A stretch of 64,000 bases of DNA from Sycobia sp. Sy_11 (lineage: Eukaryota; Arthropoda; Insecta; Hymenoptera; Epichrysomallidae): NCBI GenBank assembly GCA_018907035.1, contig JACCIC010000063.1, forward strand, positions 2,742,001 to 2,806,000, in the 5' to 3' direction. Of this stretch, positions 1 through 11,940 are shown piece by piece. The position numbers and the translations under genes are program-made. How positions within the stretch are numbered: the stretch's first letter is position 1; each line of letters begins with the position of its first letter. The notes beneath the pieces were generated by a model. It saw nothing but the letters and a program-made list of their open reading frames with translations. It searched no databases and was not told the origin of the DNA.

Positions 1-1138
1 GAAAGTCAAAAAGCTTCCGCAAGATGCTAATTTACAGAAATGTTTCTTTTTTATCCAGTTCAAAATACAAATTTCTTTCCCGTAGTAAAATATTTTTTTT
101 TCAAATGATTCAATAGTGCTTAATAAAAAGAAAAAGAGAATCGAGCGTCAAAGCGTACATAATCCTACGTTCATAAATAAAAAAAATTCCTTTACCATGA
201 ACAAGAAGGAATATAGAAATTTGTAAACATATCTTAATTATTTTGTGCTCACCGAACTTTGTTAGGTTTGACTGGTCATGAGAATGCTACTATACAATAC
301 TTAGTGAAAAAAAATTAATCTAGTCCAATCCGCAAAAATAAATATCACATTAATAATCTCACTTCGTTAAAAATAATTTTCAATAATGAAGGTAACTGAA
401 ATACTCTTTTCATTATAACAGAAAGTTTGCACTCTTGTCAAATAAGAGAAAATCCATGAGTGAAGTGCAATTATTTTACTACATAATGCTGTAATTGGAT
501 GTATTAGTGCTTCATTGGGTTCGCATACTAAGCATAAACTTTAATACTGCTTTGCAATATGGGAAAAATTAAATATAAACACAATGTATATTGATTAATG
601 CATATGTTTTATATACAACGAGAAATAAATATAATAAAGTATTGGTAAGTTTTAATAAATTTCAGTCACTTCTAAATTAAATTTCCAGTTAAGTTGTAAT
701 CTATTTGCATTAAGTAATTTAAAATTTAGAAGAATTTCTTGTGAATTTACAATTTAAATTTGAAGACGAAATAGTCCTCGATGCCTTCCATCAAGATAAT
801 AAATGAAAAAAGAATCTCAAAAAAAAAAATAAATAAGAGAAGAATCAACACATTTTAGAAGTTAGACCTCTTTGTATGCGTTGGTCTAAATTTATTTATT
901 TAAATTTAAACAAAAATCTGGATGAACTTATTTGCAAAACTCTCACAGCAGACCTATAGAAAGACAAAAAGAAATTTCCTTAGATAACAAATTCTCATGA
1001 GATATATATGAATTTAATTTAAGTTTAATAATTTTTTTGAAATAATAAAAATTTTAAATACATGGGTTTCCATCTTATTCAGTAAAAAAAAATTGTCAAT
1101 TCACAATGGTTTAATAATGTTTAAAATTTACCTTGCTA
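1..1138. other. AT-rich sequence, no gene seen
   Basis: No open frame with a recognisable product, no repeat boundary and no RNA-like structure was seen on either strand. Probably intronic sequence upstream of the helicase exon at 11941, but no linking exon was found. Confidence 0.5.
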
Positions 1139-1140
1139 TA

Positions 1141-2109
1141 CGAGGGTGGATTGATAAGTTTCCGGCCTGAATAAGAAAAACAACGTTTTTAAGAATTTTT
1201 TATTATTTCTCAACATAATCTCCTCCAAGGCTGATATATTTCTCATAGCGGTGTTCTAGTCTAGTAATGCCATCTCTATAGATTGATTCGTCAAGCTCCT
1301 CAAAATATCCATTTACAGCTTCGATTACTTCTTCATTGTCCACAAATTTTTTACCGCCAAGCATTTTTTGAGGTTAGGAAACAGATAATAGTTACTCGGG
1401 GCTAGGTCTGGAGAGTAGGGAGGGTGCGGCATCAATTCAAACTTCAGATAATTGATTTTAGCTACCCCAACGATTGACTTTTGCGATGGTGCGTTATCGT
1501 GATGAATCAAGATTTTTTTCTTCGCCAGATGAGGTCGTTTAATTTTTACTTCCTGGCTGAAACGTTGCAATAAGTCTGCGTAGTATTGACCAGTGACATT
1601 TTGACCCTTTCCAAGGTAATCAATGTATATAATACCTCTTGCATCCCAAAAAACAGTAGCCATACTTTGTTCGCTGAACAAATTGTTTTTGCCTTCTTTG
1701 GAGTTAGTTCTCTTGGTCCAATCAACTGCTTAGAGTGTTGTTTGGTTTCAGGTGGATAGTAGTGGATCCAAGTTTCGTCAACGGTTACGAATCGACGCAA
1801 AAATTCGCTTGGATTACGCCTATACAACGCCAAATTGGCGGTAGAAATGTTCTTTCGAATCAATTTTTGGTCGACTATTAGCAAACGCGGCACCTATCTT
1901 GCACAGAGCTTTTCCATATACAAGTTTTGGTGCAAAATATTTTGTACACGTTCATATGACATCTTACAGGTCTCAGATATCTCACGTATTTTTAATCTGC
2001 GGTCTTTCAGTATTATTTGATGGATTTTTTCGAGCATATCTGGAGTTGTGACCTCAATGGGGCGTTCTGAGCGAGGCTCATCAGAGGTGCTCACACGACC
2101 CTTTTTAAA
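1141..2109 (-). mobile_element. mariner (irritans-like), truncated pseudogene
   Basis: Minus-strand DNA transposon of the Tc1/mariner superfamily. The outer end at 1141 starts CGAGGGTGGATTGATAAG after a TA, matching the ends of the complete relative at 39583-40800. The transposase is spread over two frames. The helix-turn-helix part (DEPRSERP...YERVQNILHQ) lies at about 1894-2094 and the catalytic part at 1325-1890. D1 is in TVDETWIHYY and D2 in HHDNAPS. D3 is replaced by Asn in APSNYYLF. The N-terminus and second terminal repeat are missing because homology stops near 2109, next to T-rich low-complexity DNA. It cannot make an active transposase. Confidence 0.85.
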
Positions 2110-2678
2110 GGGTCTTTTTCTTCACTTTGTCTTTTTCATTCATTATATTATCTTAAATTTATCATTATTCATATGTTACCTTAACTTCACTGACTTATTT
2201 ATTATTTTATCTTTACTTCAATCTCTTATTTATTAGGTTATCTTTACATTCAATTTGTCCTTTTCATTCATTATTTTTTCCTTTATCTTATCATCATTTA
2301 TTATTATGATTATCCTCTTTATTTTATAATTATTCATATTTGTCCTTTATTATTTATCATTTTATCTTTACATCACTTTCTTATTTATTATATTAACTTT
2401 ACTCCCCTTTCTTATTTATTATATCCATGTTTTTATTGCGTGAGTGCATCTCGGCACTTAATCCGTGCGGTGGCATAGGTTAGGAGCTAACCTCGCCGTC
2501 CCATCAGCTGACAGCTATGCGTAGCTCGTGGAATGGGGAGGTAAGGAGAAATGAGACAGTGTCGAGCACTAGGCGCGACGGCGCGCGCGAGCGCCTTAAG
2601 GTTTTCCTCTTCGTGGGATGGCGCGCGCGTCATCTTTTTCTCTGGACAAGTCAGCGCGGGCGCCTTGTGAGTCTCATC

Positions 2679-2715
<37 letters not shown>

Positions 2716-2720
2716 ACCCC
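2110..2720. other. T-rich low complexity then a GC-rich block
   Basis: Positions 2110-2440 are degenerate ATTTAT/CTTTA low-complexity sequence. Positions 2440-2670 switch abruptly to GC-rich, CpG-rich DNA (several GCGCGC runs), followed by a (TA)n tract to 2710. No convincing ORF is present. It could be an LTR or promoter-like piece of an unidentified element. Confidence 0.4.
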
Positions 2721-2729
2721 AAACTCGAG

Positions 2730-5110
2730 GTTAGTACTTACGGTCTGTCGATGTTTGCGTGGATACTTCCATGCCGCTGTTTGTGAACTCAGTTAGAAAG
2801 GGTACGGGGAAAATGGAATGAATCACGCGGCAGTTTTTACGAAGTTTTAACAATATCAATACTTTTTATTACCTGAAACTATTTTACAATGTTCGAATAG
2901 CACATACACTACGTGCTAGTTGTGGGTTTCGCGACGATACAAGAATTATAACGCGAGTACGCGATCACATAAAGTGCAAGGGGAAGGGGGACATGGAATG
3001 GGACGCTAGCTTCTACAACGCGGGGGAACAACGGTACGATGTGAGACGATGATCTACATACGACACATAAACGATATATTACATGAAGGTACAAAGATGC
3101 ATAACCGTACAGGAAAAATCGTCTGTCTTTTTGCAACCCTCGTCAGCGGTAATTCAATGCTACGTCACAACACAATCTTGGGAGAATAGAAAAGCTGTTA
3201 AAATCTATGGCACATATGGAATCTACAAGCACTTCAGGCTGATCGAACGTCTATAGTAGGAGAAGAAAGAAAAAGGACCTTGCAACTGAACCTATACCCA
3301 CCGCATCAACATTGTACACCATTCAAGAAAGAGTTTAGCAAATTAATCAATTCGGAGTCTGCTAAGAAGTTTCCTGAGGGTTGTCCGTGAGACAGAATGA
3401 ACCGTCAGAGTGGTTCAATTAAATTTTATCACGAATGTGAACATGGCTACTGGGCTTGAAATTGCTCTAAGTTTTCCGTAAATAGGAAGTGGGGTGAATA
3501 ATAAGAGTGTAGTTAACCTGTGCATCCAACGTGTCCCCAAATGAAAATATTCGAGAACTTTGTTTCCCGAATCCGCTATCGACCTCAGCTGATCAGCCTT
3601 TATCTAAGCTTGATTCCATCGAGGAAACTAAAGCAACAGACGAAAGTCACAGTGATTCGTAGAACTCCGGCGAGATCGCTGCACAGCTGGAAAAAGTACA
3701 GTAATGGATTCTGGTAGGAAATTGTAAAGTACCGTATCCGTACGTTCTACGGTACCAATGTATCCCGTACTACTATGGACAATATTAAATGAAAATTGAG
3801 CAACAACTAGCCAGAGGAAGAGCCGTCCAGCATCTGGAGTTAGCGTTATTCCTTGTTATACGTTACGGGCTACGTCGAACTGCTCTTCGAATTACTGGGG
3901 ATATATTAGTCACTTTGATCCCAAAGCTAGAAGTCGACTGCTACGTGACAACTTTGCATGCGAACTTGGAAACATTCATAAAGTAATTCACAATTATCTG
4001 TACGTTAACGGAGGAAATCAACAAGACAGAATTGAAATAGCCACAGTCGCACTTAATAAAATCCAACGACTCGGGTCACTGATGTTGATGGAAGAGCCGA
4101 TCTTCTTAATCGATTCGAATAGGCGATTTATAAGAAGTAAGTACTAGTTTTGGTTTCATTAATGAGTGAGCCATTTTGGACTGAATGTTCCGGGTAGAAA
4201 GCGTGGTTCTATTTTATTTTGTTTATTGCAGATAAATAAATTAATAGAGAAATGTAGATTAAGGGCTCTGACTGTTATGGAAGAGGCTTGAAGAACCACC
4301 CAACTTATACCTCTTAGTTGATTCCTTTGGAACTCCTTTGCTATTATTGCTGAAAATATAGAAGAAGAGGATCCAATTTCGAATAAAGAGAAATGTGTGC
4401 CACTATGGTGACTGCAGAAGGTACCACGCCATTTTCGTCTGAAAGATAACGAAACAGGAGAAAATTACCTGACTCCTCTTTTTTAGTCAAAGCCACCCCT
4501 CCCGGAGTTTGCGCTCAATACTACAGTTGGTGCTCCATGGTATAAAGATAACCAAGGTTTATCCTTCACCTCACTCGCAGCTAAAACGCCAACTCATGGA
4601 AGGGAGGTTGGCTACGGCAGTGATGCAAGTGAGCCCTGCAGTGATAGTTAGGGGGCGAGAAGAAGATTCTGGTCTCCTGTAAAAAAATTTCCGAAACTTT
4701 TATAGTACAAATCCCAGGAACAGAATGGATATAGTAGCCGAACTTCCATAGGCCCATTACTCATCTTTCCTGCCCTGAGCAAGAGCCTCGAGTACCGGAA
4801 GGGATAAGCATTACTAGATACCCCTTCGTCCTTTGCTTTTCTCCAAAAGTTGCTTATAGAATCAAGGAAGGCTTTACCAAGACAGCAGAGATTCGCCTCT
4901 TCGATATTTGGGAAGAATTCAATTTACCATTAACCGATTACAAGCAAGCCGGTCCAAGTATATCCGAAACCGTCTAACATTTACAGGGGTTAATCGAATC
5001 TCGAGAAGAGTTTCTCGACTGATGTCAGTAGTCGAGATCAAATAAGAAATCAACGGTCGCATTCATCGCACTCCACTTGTTCTAGAAGTATTCAGGTATA
5101 CTGAATGCGG
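2730..5110 (+). other. unidentified GC-richer segment, possible decayed coding DNA
   Basis: About 2.4 kb with more GC than its surroundings and patches of open frame broken by stops. One frame is open around 3860-4145 (includes CELGNIHKVIHNYLYVNGG, ending before GTAAGT at about 4138). Another is open around 4750-4975 (includes EIRLFDIWEEFNLPLTDYKQ). The patches look protein-like, but I do not recognise the family. It may be a decayed retroelement or an old viral insertion. No terminal repeats were found. Confidence 0.3.
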
Positions 5111-6480
5111 CAAAATACCTTAACGTTCAAGTCCACGAGCCGTTATGAAATAAGCTACTCAAAATTCAAATCTTCTCTCACGCCCCATGAGTGGGAATTA
5201 TGCATGCGTTAATATCGAGTGTGTGCAAATAGGTAGAGAGATTATAATTATTATAATTTTTATCAAATAATAAATTATTTCAATTATTTATAGTTGAAAA
5301 TATTTATTACAGTAATTATAGTTTTTATAGTAATTATAATAATTATAGTTTTTCGCTAATGCCAAGTTATCCTCTCGTCAGTGAAAAATAGATAAAATTA
5401 TAAAAAAATTTATAAAATAGATATTTATTATAAATTCTAAACATAAGACCTAATATTCGAGCTAAAAGAAGTAGCAATTAGGGCAAGTATGTGGACAATT
5501 TAGAGGAGTCTACGGCCTACCAAGGTTAATTAAAAATTAACTTAAACCGACTAGAATATCTTCCCTCTACTGCAAACGGCGATTTCATTACCCCGAGTAT
5601 TTCTTTATATATTAGGGTGGTATTTATATATATCGTATTTATATATATATAGTATTTATATCCTTAGGGATGTTGTTTAATATTTTCGAGAAATATCGCT
5701 CGCAAGCTTCAGGACTCTACAAAACCGATTGATTTCTTGTCTCAAATCGTTTCCAAAAATTTTTTTCGGAAAGCCTGACGAATTTTTAGAAAACGATACT
5801 ATTATATGGTAGAAAGCTTTTAGCTCACCAAAGTTACTGCTACGTTACAAAGCTGTGATTGGCTCAATTAATAGTTTAATAAATTTTGGATTTGGAATCT
5901 TTTTCTCTCTTAATCTAATGCCCCCTTAGTACATGATTTCATGCTTATTTCTTATTTTATATAAAAAAAAGATTTTATAATCTATTTTTAATTCTTTCAA
6001 ATAATTAACTTTGTTTTTAGCTTCTTTATTTATTAATTATGTAATACTAATAAAAATCATACTAGTTTTTTGTCATTATTCAACAATTATACTAAATTAA
6101 TATTATGAATAATTATTATAAATTTTTTTAACTGCAAATATTTTCCCACTCTACATATAATATTTTAAAAATTAATATTTAGTTCTCAACTAATGGACAC
6201 TCAAATGAGAAATATAGAAATAACAATTCTATAATGAAAATTATGTAATATACTTTAATTAAAGTACTTTTGTCGACTGCTTATATACAAATTAATAAAT
6301 CTTTTTTCATTGGTCTTACAGTCCAATCAAATCAATCGAAAATAATACGTAACAATATCAATACATATCTACATTAACATTAATACATCAATACACAAAA
6401 ATAATAAAAATTAAAATTAAAATTAAAAATCATAATAATGGTCAGACTGTCCTTGTATACAGTTACCCCGTAGACTAATT
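5111..6480. other. AT-rich sequence, no gene seen
   Basis: Very AT-rich, with short TATA-type repeats near 5610-5660. No coding or RNA feature could be supported. Confidence 0.5.
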
Positions 6481-6559
6481 TGAAAATAAAATATTAGCTG
6501 AAAAAATTTTTGTTAGTAAAGTGCAATCTGACTGTCCCCAACCCTTACCTAAATGAAGA

Positions 6560-7180
6560 TTCAGTCCAACGTTTTGAGCTCGCTACGGCTCGTCATCAGG
6601 GACTAAACTAAACTTTATATTCTAATCATATATACCTTATCCCCACTACCAAATTTAGTAAAGTAAATCTAAATTCCCCCTCTACATAAATTGTTCAAAA
6701 CCAATCAATTTAATAAGAAATGGTAATATTGTCCAATTTACTAGACTCTAACATTAAATTCACATTATTCCGATTCCTGGAAATGTAAATACTTTCAAGG
6801 GTCTCCCTTTTATACTTATTATTAATACCATGTTCGAAAATATTCAGATTCACAAGATCAAAAGAATGTAAAAACTTTAAACAATGCTCCTTTAAACCGG
6901 AAGTAATATGTGAGCTACATAAATTATATTTATGTTCATAAATGCCCTTTTTTAAATATCTACCTGTTTGTCCAATATAGTATTACAATCAATATTACAT
7001 TCCACACAATTAATAATAATACAGAAAATAATAATAATACAACAATATTACAATTCGTACAATTAATTTTGTAAACAACTCCAGATTTTAAACATAAAAC
7101 ATTCTTATCTTTGCAATTATTAAAAAACTTACTTAAATTATTGCTATTTATTTCTTTAACAATTTGAAATAAAGAAACTA
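6560..7180 (-). pseudogene. Penelope-like element: GIY-YIG endonuclease remnant
   Basis: Read on the minus strand, the region encodes the C-terminal end of a Penelope-like retroelement protein. KSGVVYKINCTNC lies near 7060-7095, then YYIGQTGRYLKKGIYEH, then conserved H and RETLESIYI motifs, ending at a stop at 6710-6712. This is the order of a GIY-YIG endonuclease: GIY-type motif, YIG, R, H and E. An AAT microsatellite expansion and frameshift separate the first cysteine motif from the YIG motif. Downstream (about 6560-6600) lies a GC-richer tail with a CTGATGACGAGCCG-like segment, common at the 3' end of such elements. The reverse transcriptase half is missing, so this is a dead fragment. 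Confidence 0.75.
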
Positions 7181-7523
7181 AATAGATTCTTAAAACTTAT
7201 AGATATGGCTATTGCATAGTTTAGGCTATTCATATAATATTTCATTTTTACCGAGAAAGACCAAAATGACGGACTTTTCAATTTTTTGGCTCTTTTTTTA
7301 TAACATAAATTGTGTATAACTTTTTGAAAAATGTATTGATCGTTATAATCCTAGATCATACAAAAAGAACATATATTAGGAGTAAGCTGCTCAAATTTTA
7401 ACTGAATCGGTGCAGCAGTTTTTTTTAAATCGTGTCGATTTAAAAAAAGTTGAAAAGCGTTATTTCAAGTAAAACGCGTTCAATGTTTTTTTTATGAAAA
7501 TTTGAGTAAAAAGGGTCTTGCAC

Positions 7524-8356
7524 TCAATCAGCGATGCCAGCTCCATATATAACTTCATCAGCTTCCTCGTAAGTATTATTTTTTCCTATTCTAGCGTTTC
7601 GGCGAACCACCCTGTTTTCTTTTGAAGCCTGAGAAGCAATTCGGCTTTCTGCACTCGCGTTGCATTGATTTTCTCGGCATATTTTTGAGCTTCACTGTCT
7701 ATTGTTACGCCGATATCACTCATTATTTATAACACTGAACTGAACCCTTCATTAAAAGTGCTTGCTGCCGTATAAGCTGCTATTTCAATGATTTTTTTCC
7801 ACAAAAAGTGTATTTTGGAACTTGATTTTCTCGGCATATTTTTGAGCTTCACTGTCTATTGTTACGCCCATATCACTCATTATTTATAACACTGAACTGA
7901 ACCCTTCATTAAAAGTGCTTGCTGCCGTATAAGCTGCTATTTCAATGATTTTTTTCCACAAAAAGTGTATTTTGGAGCCCTGGCCCAAACACAAGAACTA
8001 AAACTTTCATTATTGTTCTGACTACTTGCAACAGTGCATCTTTCTAATAAATCTTCACTAGTGAGGTCTTAATAAATTTGTTTAAGTACTGCTTGAGCAT
8101 CGTTGTCAAAAATTGGCCATGAATCATCTCTGGAGACTGGGCCGATTTTCAATCTTGCTAGCTGCCACGTTTGCTTTTTTCTCCTTATTCACAGCTTTGT
8201 TAAAAGCTAATAATGCTACTGATTGGACTACTATGTCAACGTGATTCACAATATCATAATATCCATTTTTACTAAATCCATTACACAAATCTATAAATCC
8301 ACAAAAATGATTCAGACCCTGAATACCCATGCCAAGAAGCCTCATTACGAAAGCAA
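7524..8356 (-). pseudogene. Mutator-like transposase, internally deleted
   Basis: The minus strand begins near 8356 with FAFVMRLLGMGIQGLNHFC, the N-terminal part of insect Mutator-like transposase-domain proteins. It continues to a DDSW motif where the family normally has DGSW followed by the catalytic core. The sequence then jumps straight to the C-terminal part: a QIY/DLTSEDLLERC segment and NNNESFSSCVWARAPK. The end is an A/R/K-rich tail finishing EVIYGAGIAD and a stop at 7524-7526. Several hundred residues of the core are absent, a stop follows QIY, and a 157-bp tandem duplication breaks the C-terminal part. It is a non-autonomous relic. The family assignment is from motif resemblance. 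Confidence 0.6.
7667..7980. repeat. tandem duplication, 2 x 157 bp
   Basis: Two head-to-tail copies of a 157-bp unit (7667-7823 and 7824-7980) inside the Mutator-like pseudogene. They differ at about one internal position (cgccgat versus cgcccat) and diverge at the far end. The near identity makes it much younger than the decayed host element. Confidence 0.85.
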
Positions 8357-8525
8357 ATCTTCTGATTATTTCCTAACCAGAGCTAATTTTTTGACTGGAT
8401 GGCATCCGAACGTCAATTTCACATTTTCACCCCACATTTAAATCAAAGCTTTTTAATTGTTTGTACTCTAAGACGATTTAGAGTTTACCTTTATGGAATT
8501 AAATTTAAAATTGTTGCCGATTATA

Positions 8526-9753
8526 TTGGATGTACAAATAAGTTTTTGCCGTTTTTTATAAAGAAATAAGAATTTATTGTAAAAAAAGGTACAAATAATG
8601 TCATTCAAAAAATTACCCATCACTTTCTACTACTTTTGACCATCTTTCAGGCAGCAAATAGATACCCCGCCTAAAAAATTGCTCGTCTTTTGAGGCGATC
8701 CACGAATCGACCCATTTCTTCAATTCATCATAAGAAGTGAAGTGCTGCTCAGCCAGACCATGAGTCATCGACCGGAATAGGTGGTAGTCTGAAGGAGCAA
8801 TACCTGGTGAATACGGCGGGAGGGGTAGGACGTCCAAATTCAATGCTTCCAACGTTTCCTTTACGAGTTTTGCAACATGTGGCCGAGCGTTGTCATGCTG
8901 AAAAATGACTTTGTAATATTAATTACATAATAATCTTCAATACTCGGCTCAATTGCATCAGATGTTGTTGGTAATGTTCCCCGGTGACGGTTTGATCGTG
9001 TTGGAATAGTTCGTAATAAATTACTCCAAGCTTATCCCACCAAATGCACAGCATTATCTTCTTGCCATGAATGTTTGGCTTGGCCATTGAAGCAGAGGCA
9101 TGCCTGGACTTACCCCATGTCTTTCTACGCTGTGGGTTGTCATAGTGAATACACTTTTCATCTCCTGTCACGATTCGATGTAGAAATATTTCGCGATTTT
9201 GACTTTTGAGCAATTGTTCGCAAATTCGTAAGGAATCCAATATCTTTGCTTTTGGGCCATACACAGTGTTTTGAGACGTTATGAAATAGCTTGCTGAGTC
9301 ACTCCTTACTCATGTACAAGTTCTTTTTGCGTTTGGCACGGATCTTCATCTAGTAAACCTTCTAATTCTGTGTCACCATACACTTTGTGCCTTCCACTAC
9401 GTGTTTTGTTCTCCCCGTCATAATCACCAGTTTTACATTTTTAGAACCACTCCCGACAACTTCTCTTACTCAAATTAACATCACCATATGCTTCTATAAG
9501 TAGCCGATGTGCTTCTACTGCAGATTGCTTTAAATGAAAGAAGTAAATTAACAATGCCCATAAATGACGCTTACTCGGCATCTTAACACGATGAAAACTA
9601 AGTGATGCTAGCAAAAAATCAGAGGCATTAAAAAGTTATACTGTTTCCAGATGTCAACATATACTATACGATCTTTTACAGCTGACAATTTCGATGTTAT
9701 CTTATCGGTGGCATCATCTTTACAAAAGGGCGGAAACTTATTTGTACACCTAA
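8526..9753 (-). mobile_element. mariner, full-length but decayed
   Basis: A 1,228-bp element with both terminal inverted repeats (TTGGATGTACAAATAAG at 8526 and its partner ending 9753), flanked by TA on both sides. The transposase runs on the minus strand from an ATG at 9579-9581 (MPSKRHLWALL) to about 8604. It keeps the HTH region, IVTGDEK (D1) and SGIAPSDYHLF-type D3 motifs, but carries at least two in-frame stops in the N-terminal half and frameshifts near 9260 and 8920. D2 falls in the frameshifted stretch. It belongs to the same lineage as the copies at 23698 and 63652, judged by the GTGTACAA-type ends. Confidence 0.88.
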
Positions 9754-9755
9754 TA

Positions 9756-10400
9756 GTTCTGCATCGCGATTTATTGTACCATATATATTGATGATGTAAC
9801 TATTGCAGATGTAAATCTTAAAAGTAAAAATAAGGTATTAATAAGTAATAATATTAATAAAGTACTATATTATATAACTGATAAAAATAATATTATACTA
9901 ATAAGACACAAGCCGATAAGAAAGAAAAATGTCTATCCATGATTAAATAAGCGATTATGTTTTTTAATAAACTTTGATTAAACCACTGAAATTTCATCAA
10001 AATCGAAATCACGATTTAATCGTTTATACGAAATAAGAAAAGTCTTGCCTAACAATAGACATACTATAGCAGATATCTCAGGATGTCAGGTAATACAAAT
10101 AATGTATGAAGGTGTATCAGAGTTAGCGAATATGCGTCTATGGAACACAATCAATAATTTTTTTCTTTCCCTTTTATATTCTAATAAAATGTCGTTTTTA
10201 AGCAACTGTTATTTAGTCTCAGAGTTAAGTATAACATTTTAATTTAATTTTAAGTATAAGTAAAAATTAGCTATTGAGTAATAAACTAAATTAGTAATAA
10301 TAAGATTAGTAAGCATAGTTCAAGGACGAATGAGGGTCAAGTATGGCCGGGCCTAAAAGTTATATCTAAGTATACTTATAACTCTCATATAAATGTAAGG

Positions 10401-10445
<45 letters not shown>
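9756..10445. other. AT-rich sequence, no gene seen
   Basis: Short frames only. A frame through 10030-10095 is open and is followed by GTAATA, but it matches nothing I know. Ends in a (TA)n tract (10404-10447) that hosts the next mariner. Confidence 0.4.
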
Positions 10446-10447
<2 letters not shown>

Positions 10448-10451
<4 letters not shown>

Positions 10452-11733
10452 GAGTGTGAATAAGTCTTTCCCGTTTTTTGTAAGAGATGGCGCCACCAAT
10501 ACTGTGCGAATATTCAATGGTTACATATGTCATAATCAAAGCTTATTCATATGTCAACAATTCCATACTAACACATTAGTTAAAATTTTTTCGCATCATA
10601 AATTTTTGATATCGTGAAAATGTCGAAATTTGAGCTGAGTCGACGTCATTTGCGGGAAGTTTCACTTTATTGGTTCAATTTGAAGAAATCTGCTGTCGAG
10701 ACGCATCGATTGCTTCAGGAGGCTTATGGAGAAGGTTGTGTCGATGATTCAAGTGTTAGCGGATGGTTTCGACGCTTCAAAAGCGGTGATTTCGACGTGG
10801 AAGACAAGGAGCGTTCCGGGCGGCCGCAAATCTTTGAAGATCGAGAATTGGCGACTTTGCTTGATGAAGATTCTTGTCAAACGCAAGAAGAACTTGCTGA
10901 AGCATTGGGAGTTGACCGAACAACCATTTCCAAGCGTTTCAAAGCCATGGGAATGATCCAAAAGCAAGGAAATTGGGTGCCGTACGAACTGAAGCTGAGA
11001 GACGTCGAACGGCGTTTTTTCACTTGCAAACAGCTGCTTCAGCGACATAAAAGAAAGGGTTTTCTGCATCGTATCGTGACTGGCGATGAAAAGTGGATAC
11101 GTTACGATAATCCGAAGCGAAGAAAATCATGGGGACTACCCGGCCATGCATCATCATCGACGGCCAAGCCAAATATTCATGGCGCCAAGCTCATGCTCTG
11201 TATATGGTGGGACCAGCTAGGTGTGGTTTACTATGAGCTTCTGAAACCGAATGAAAGGATCACAGGCGAGGTCTATCGACGACAATTGATGCGTTTGAGC
11301 CGCGCACTGCGAGAAAAACGGCCACAATACTCCGACAGGCACGACAAAGTTATTTTGCAACGTGACAATGCTCGCCCACATGTTGCACCGCCGGTGAAAA
11401 CATACTTAGAAACGCTCAAATGGGAAATCCTACCCCACCCGCCGTATAGTCCAGACGTTGCTCCGTCTGATTACCATCTCTTCAGATCGATGACGCATGG
11501 CCTGGCTGACCAGCACTTCCATTCCTACGAGGAAGCCAAAAAATGGGTGGATGACTGGATAGAGGCCAAACCGGTCGAATATTTTCGCAACGGGATTCGT
11601 ATGTTGCCAGAAAGATGGGAAAAAGTTGTAGCTAGCGATGGCCAATACTTTCAATAATTCATTTGTAACCATTTTTTCACAATAAAGGCTCAAAATGTGA
11701 AAAAAAACGGGAAAGACTTATTCACATACCTGA
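10448..11733 (+). mobile_element. intact mariner element
   Basis: A 1,286-bp mariner in a (TA)n tract, with TA on both flanks (10446-10447 and 11734-11735). The ~32-bp terminal inverted repeats share GTGAATAAGTCTTTCCCG (left 10455-10475 region, right 11708-11727 on the other strand) with a few mismatches at the very tips. It contains a single uninterrupted transposase gene. It lies in the same orientation as the helicase gene, ~210 bp before its exon. All features of an autonomous copy are visible, and no other mariner here has them all. Confidence 0.95.
10620..11657 (+). CDS. mariner transposase, DD34D, intact
   Basis: 345-residue transposase, the usual mariner length. The start chosen is the ATG at 10620 (MSKFELSRRHLREV); an in-frame GTG two codons earlier is not needed. 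The N-terminal ~110 residues hold the paired helix-turn-helix DNA-binding region, which recognises the terminal repeats. A WVPYEL linker motif follows at about residues 120-125. The catalytic domain has D1 in IVTGDEKW, D2 in ILQRDNARPH and D3 in VAPSDYHLF, with exactly 34 residues between D2 and D3. The C-terminus ends in the typical LPERWEKVVASDGQYF. No stop or frameshift is seen. It would cut and paste the element at TA sites in the nucleus. It most resembles the mauritiana/vertumnana-type mariners; activity is inferred. Confidence 0.95.
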   Translation: MSKFELSRRHLREVSLYWFNLKKSAVETHRLLQEAYGEGCVDDSSVSGWFRRFKSGDFDVEDKERSGRPQIFEDRELATLLDEDSCQTQEELAEALGVDRTTISKRFKAMGMIQKQGNWVPYELKLRDVERRFFTCKQLLQRHKRKGFLHRIVTGDEKWIRYDNPKRRKSWGLPGHASSSTAKPNIHGAKLMLCIWWDQLGVVYYELLKPNERITGEVYRRQLMRLSRALREKRPQYSDRHDKVILQRDNARPHVAPPVKTYLETLKWEILPHPPYSPDVAPSDYHLFRSMTHGLADQHFHSYEEAKKWVDDWIEAKPVEYFRNGIRMLPERWEKVVASDGQYFQ

Positions 11734-11940
11734 TATATATATATATATAACTATGATTATGAAAACGTTGTGAAACGGTTTCATCAATTTTAAAGCAAGT
11801 ATGTCTCCAGAGAGCAACATGCGAGGATATCCACAGATAATCATATTATATAACCTCCTACATATTTATAATAAAATTTGTTTTACTATTGTAATTAGTT
11901 TATTATATTTATTTAATTAACCATTATATTTTATTAATAG

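Noticed and set aside
10030..10095. Possible upstream helicase exon followed by GTAATA
   Set aside because: The open frame does not match the conserved CPYNY...DP motif expected just before the DEAH exon, and no acceptor is convincing.
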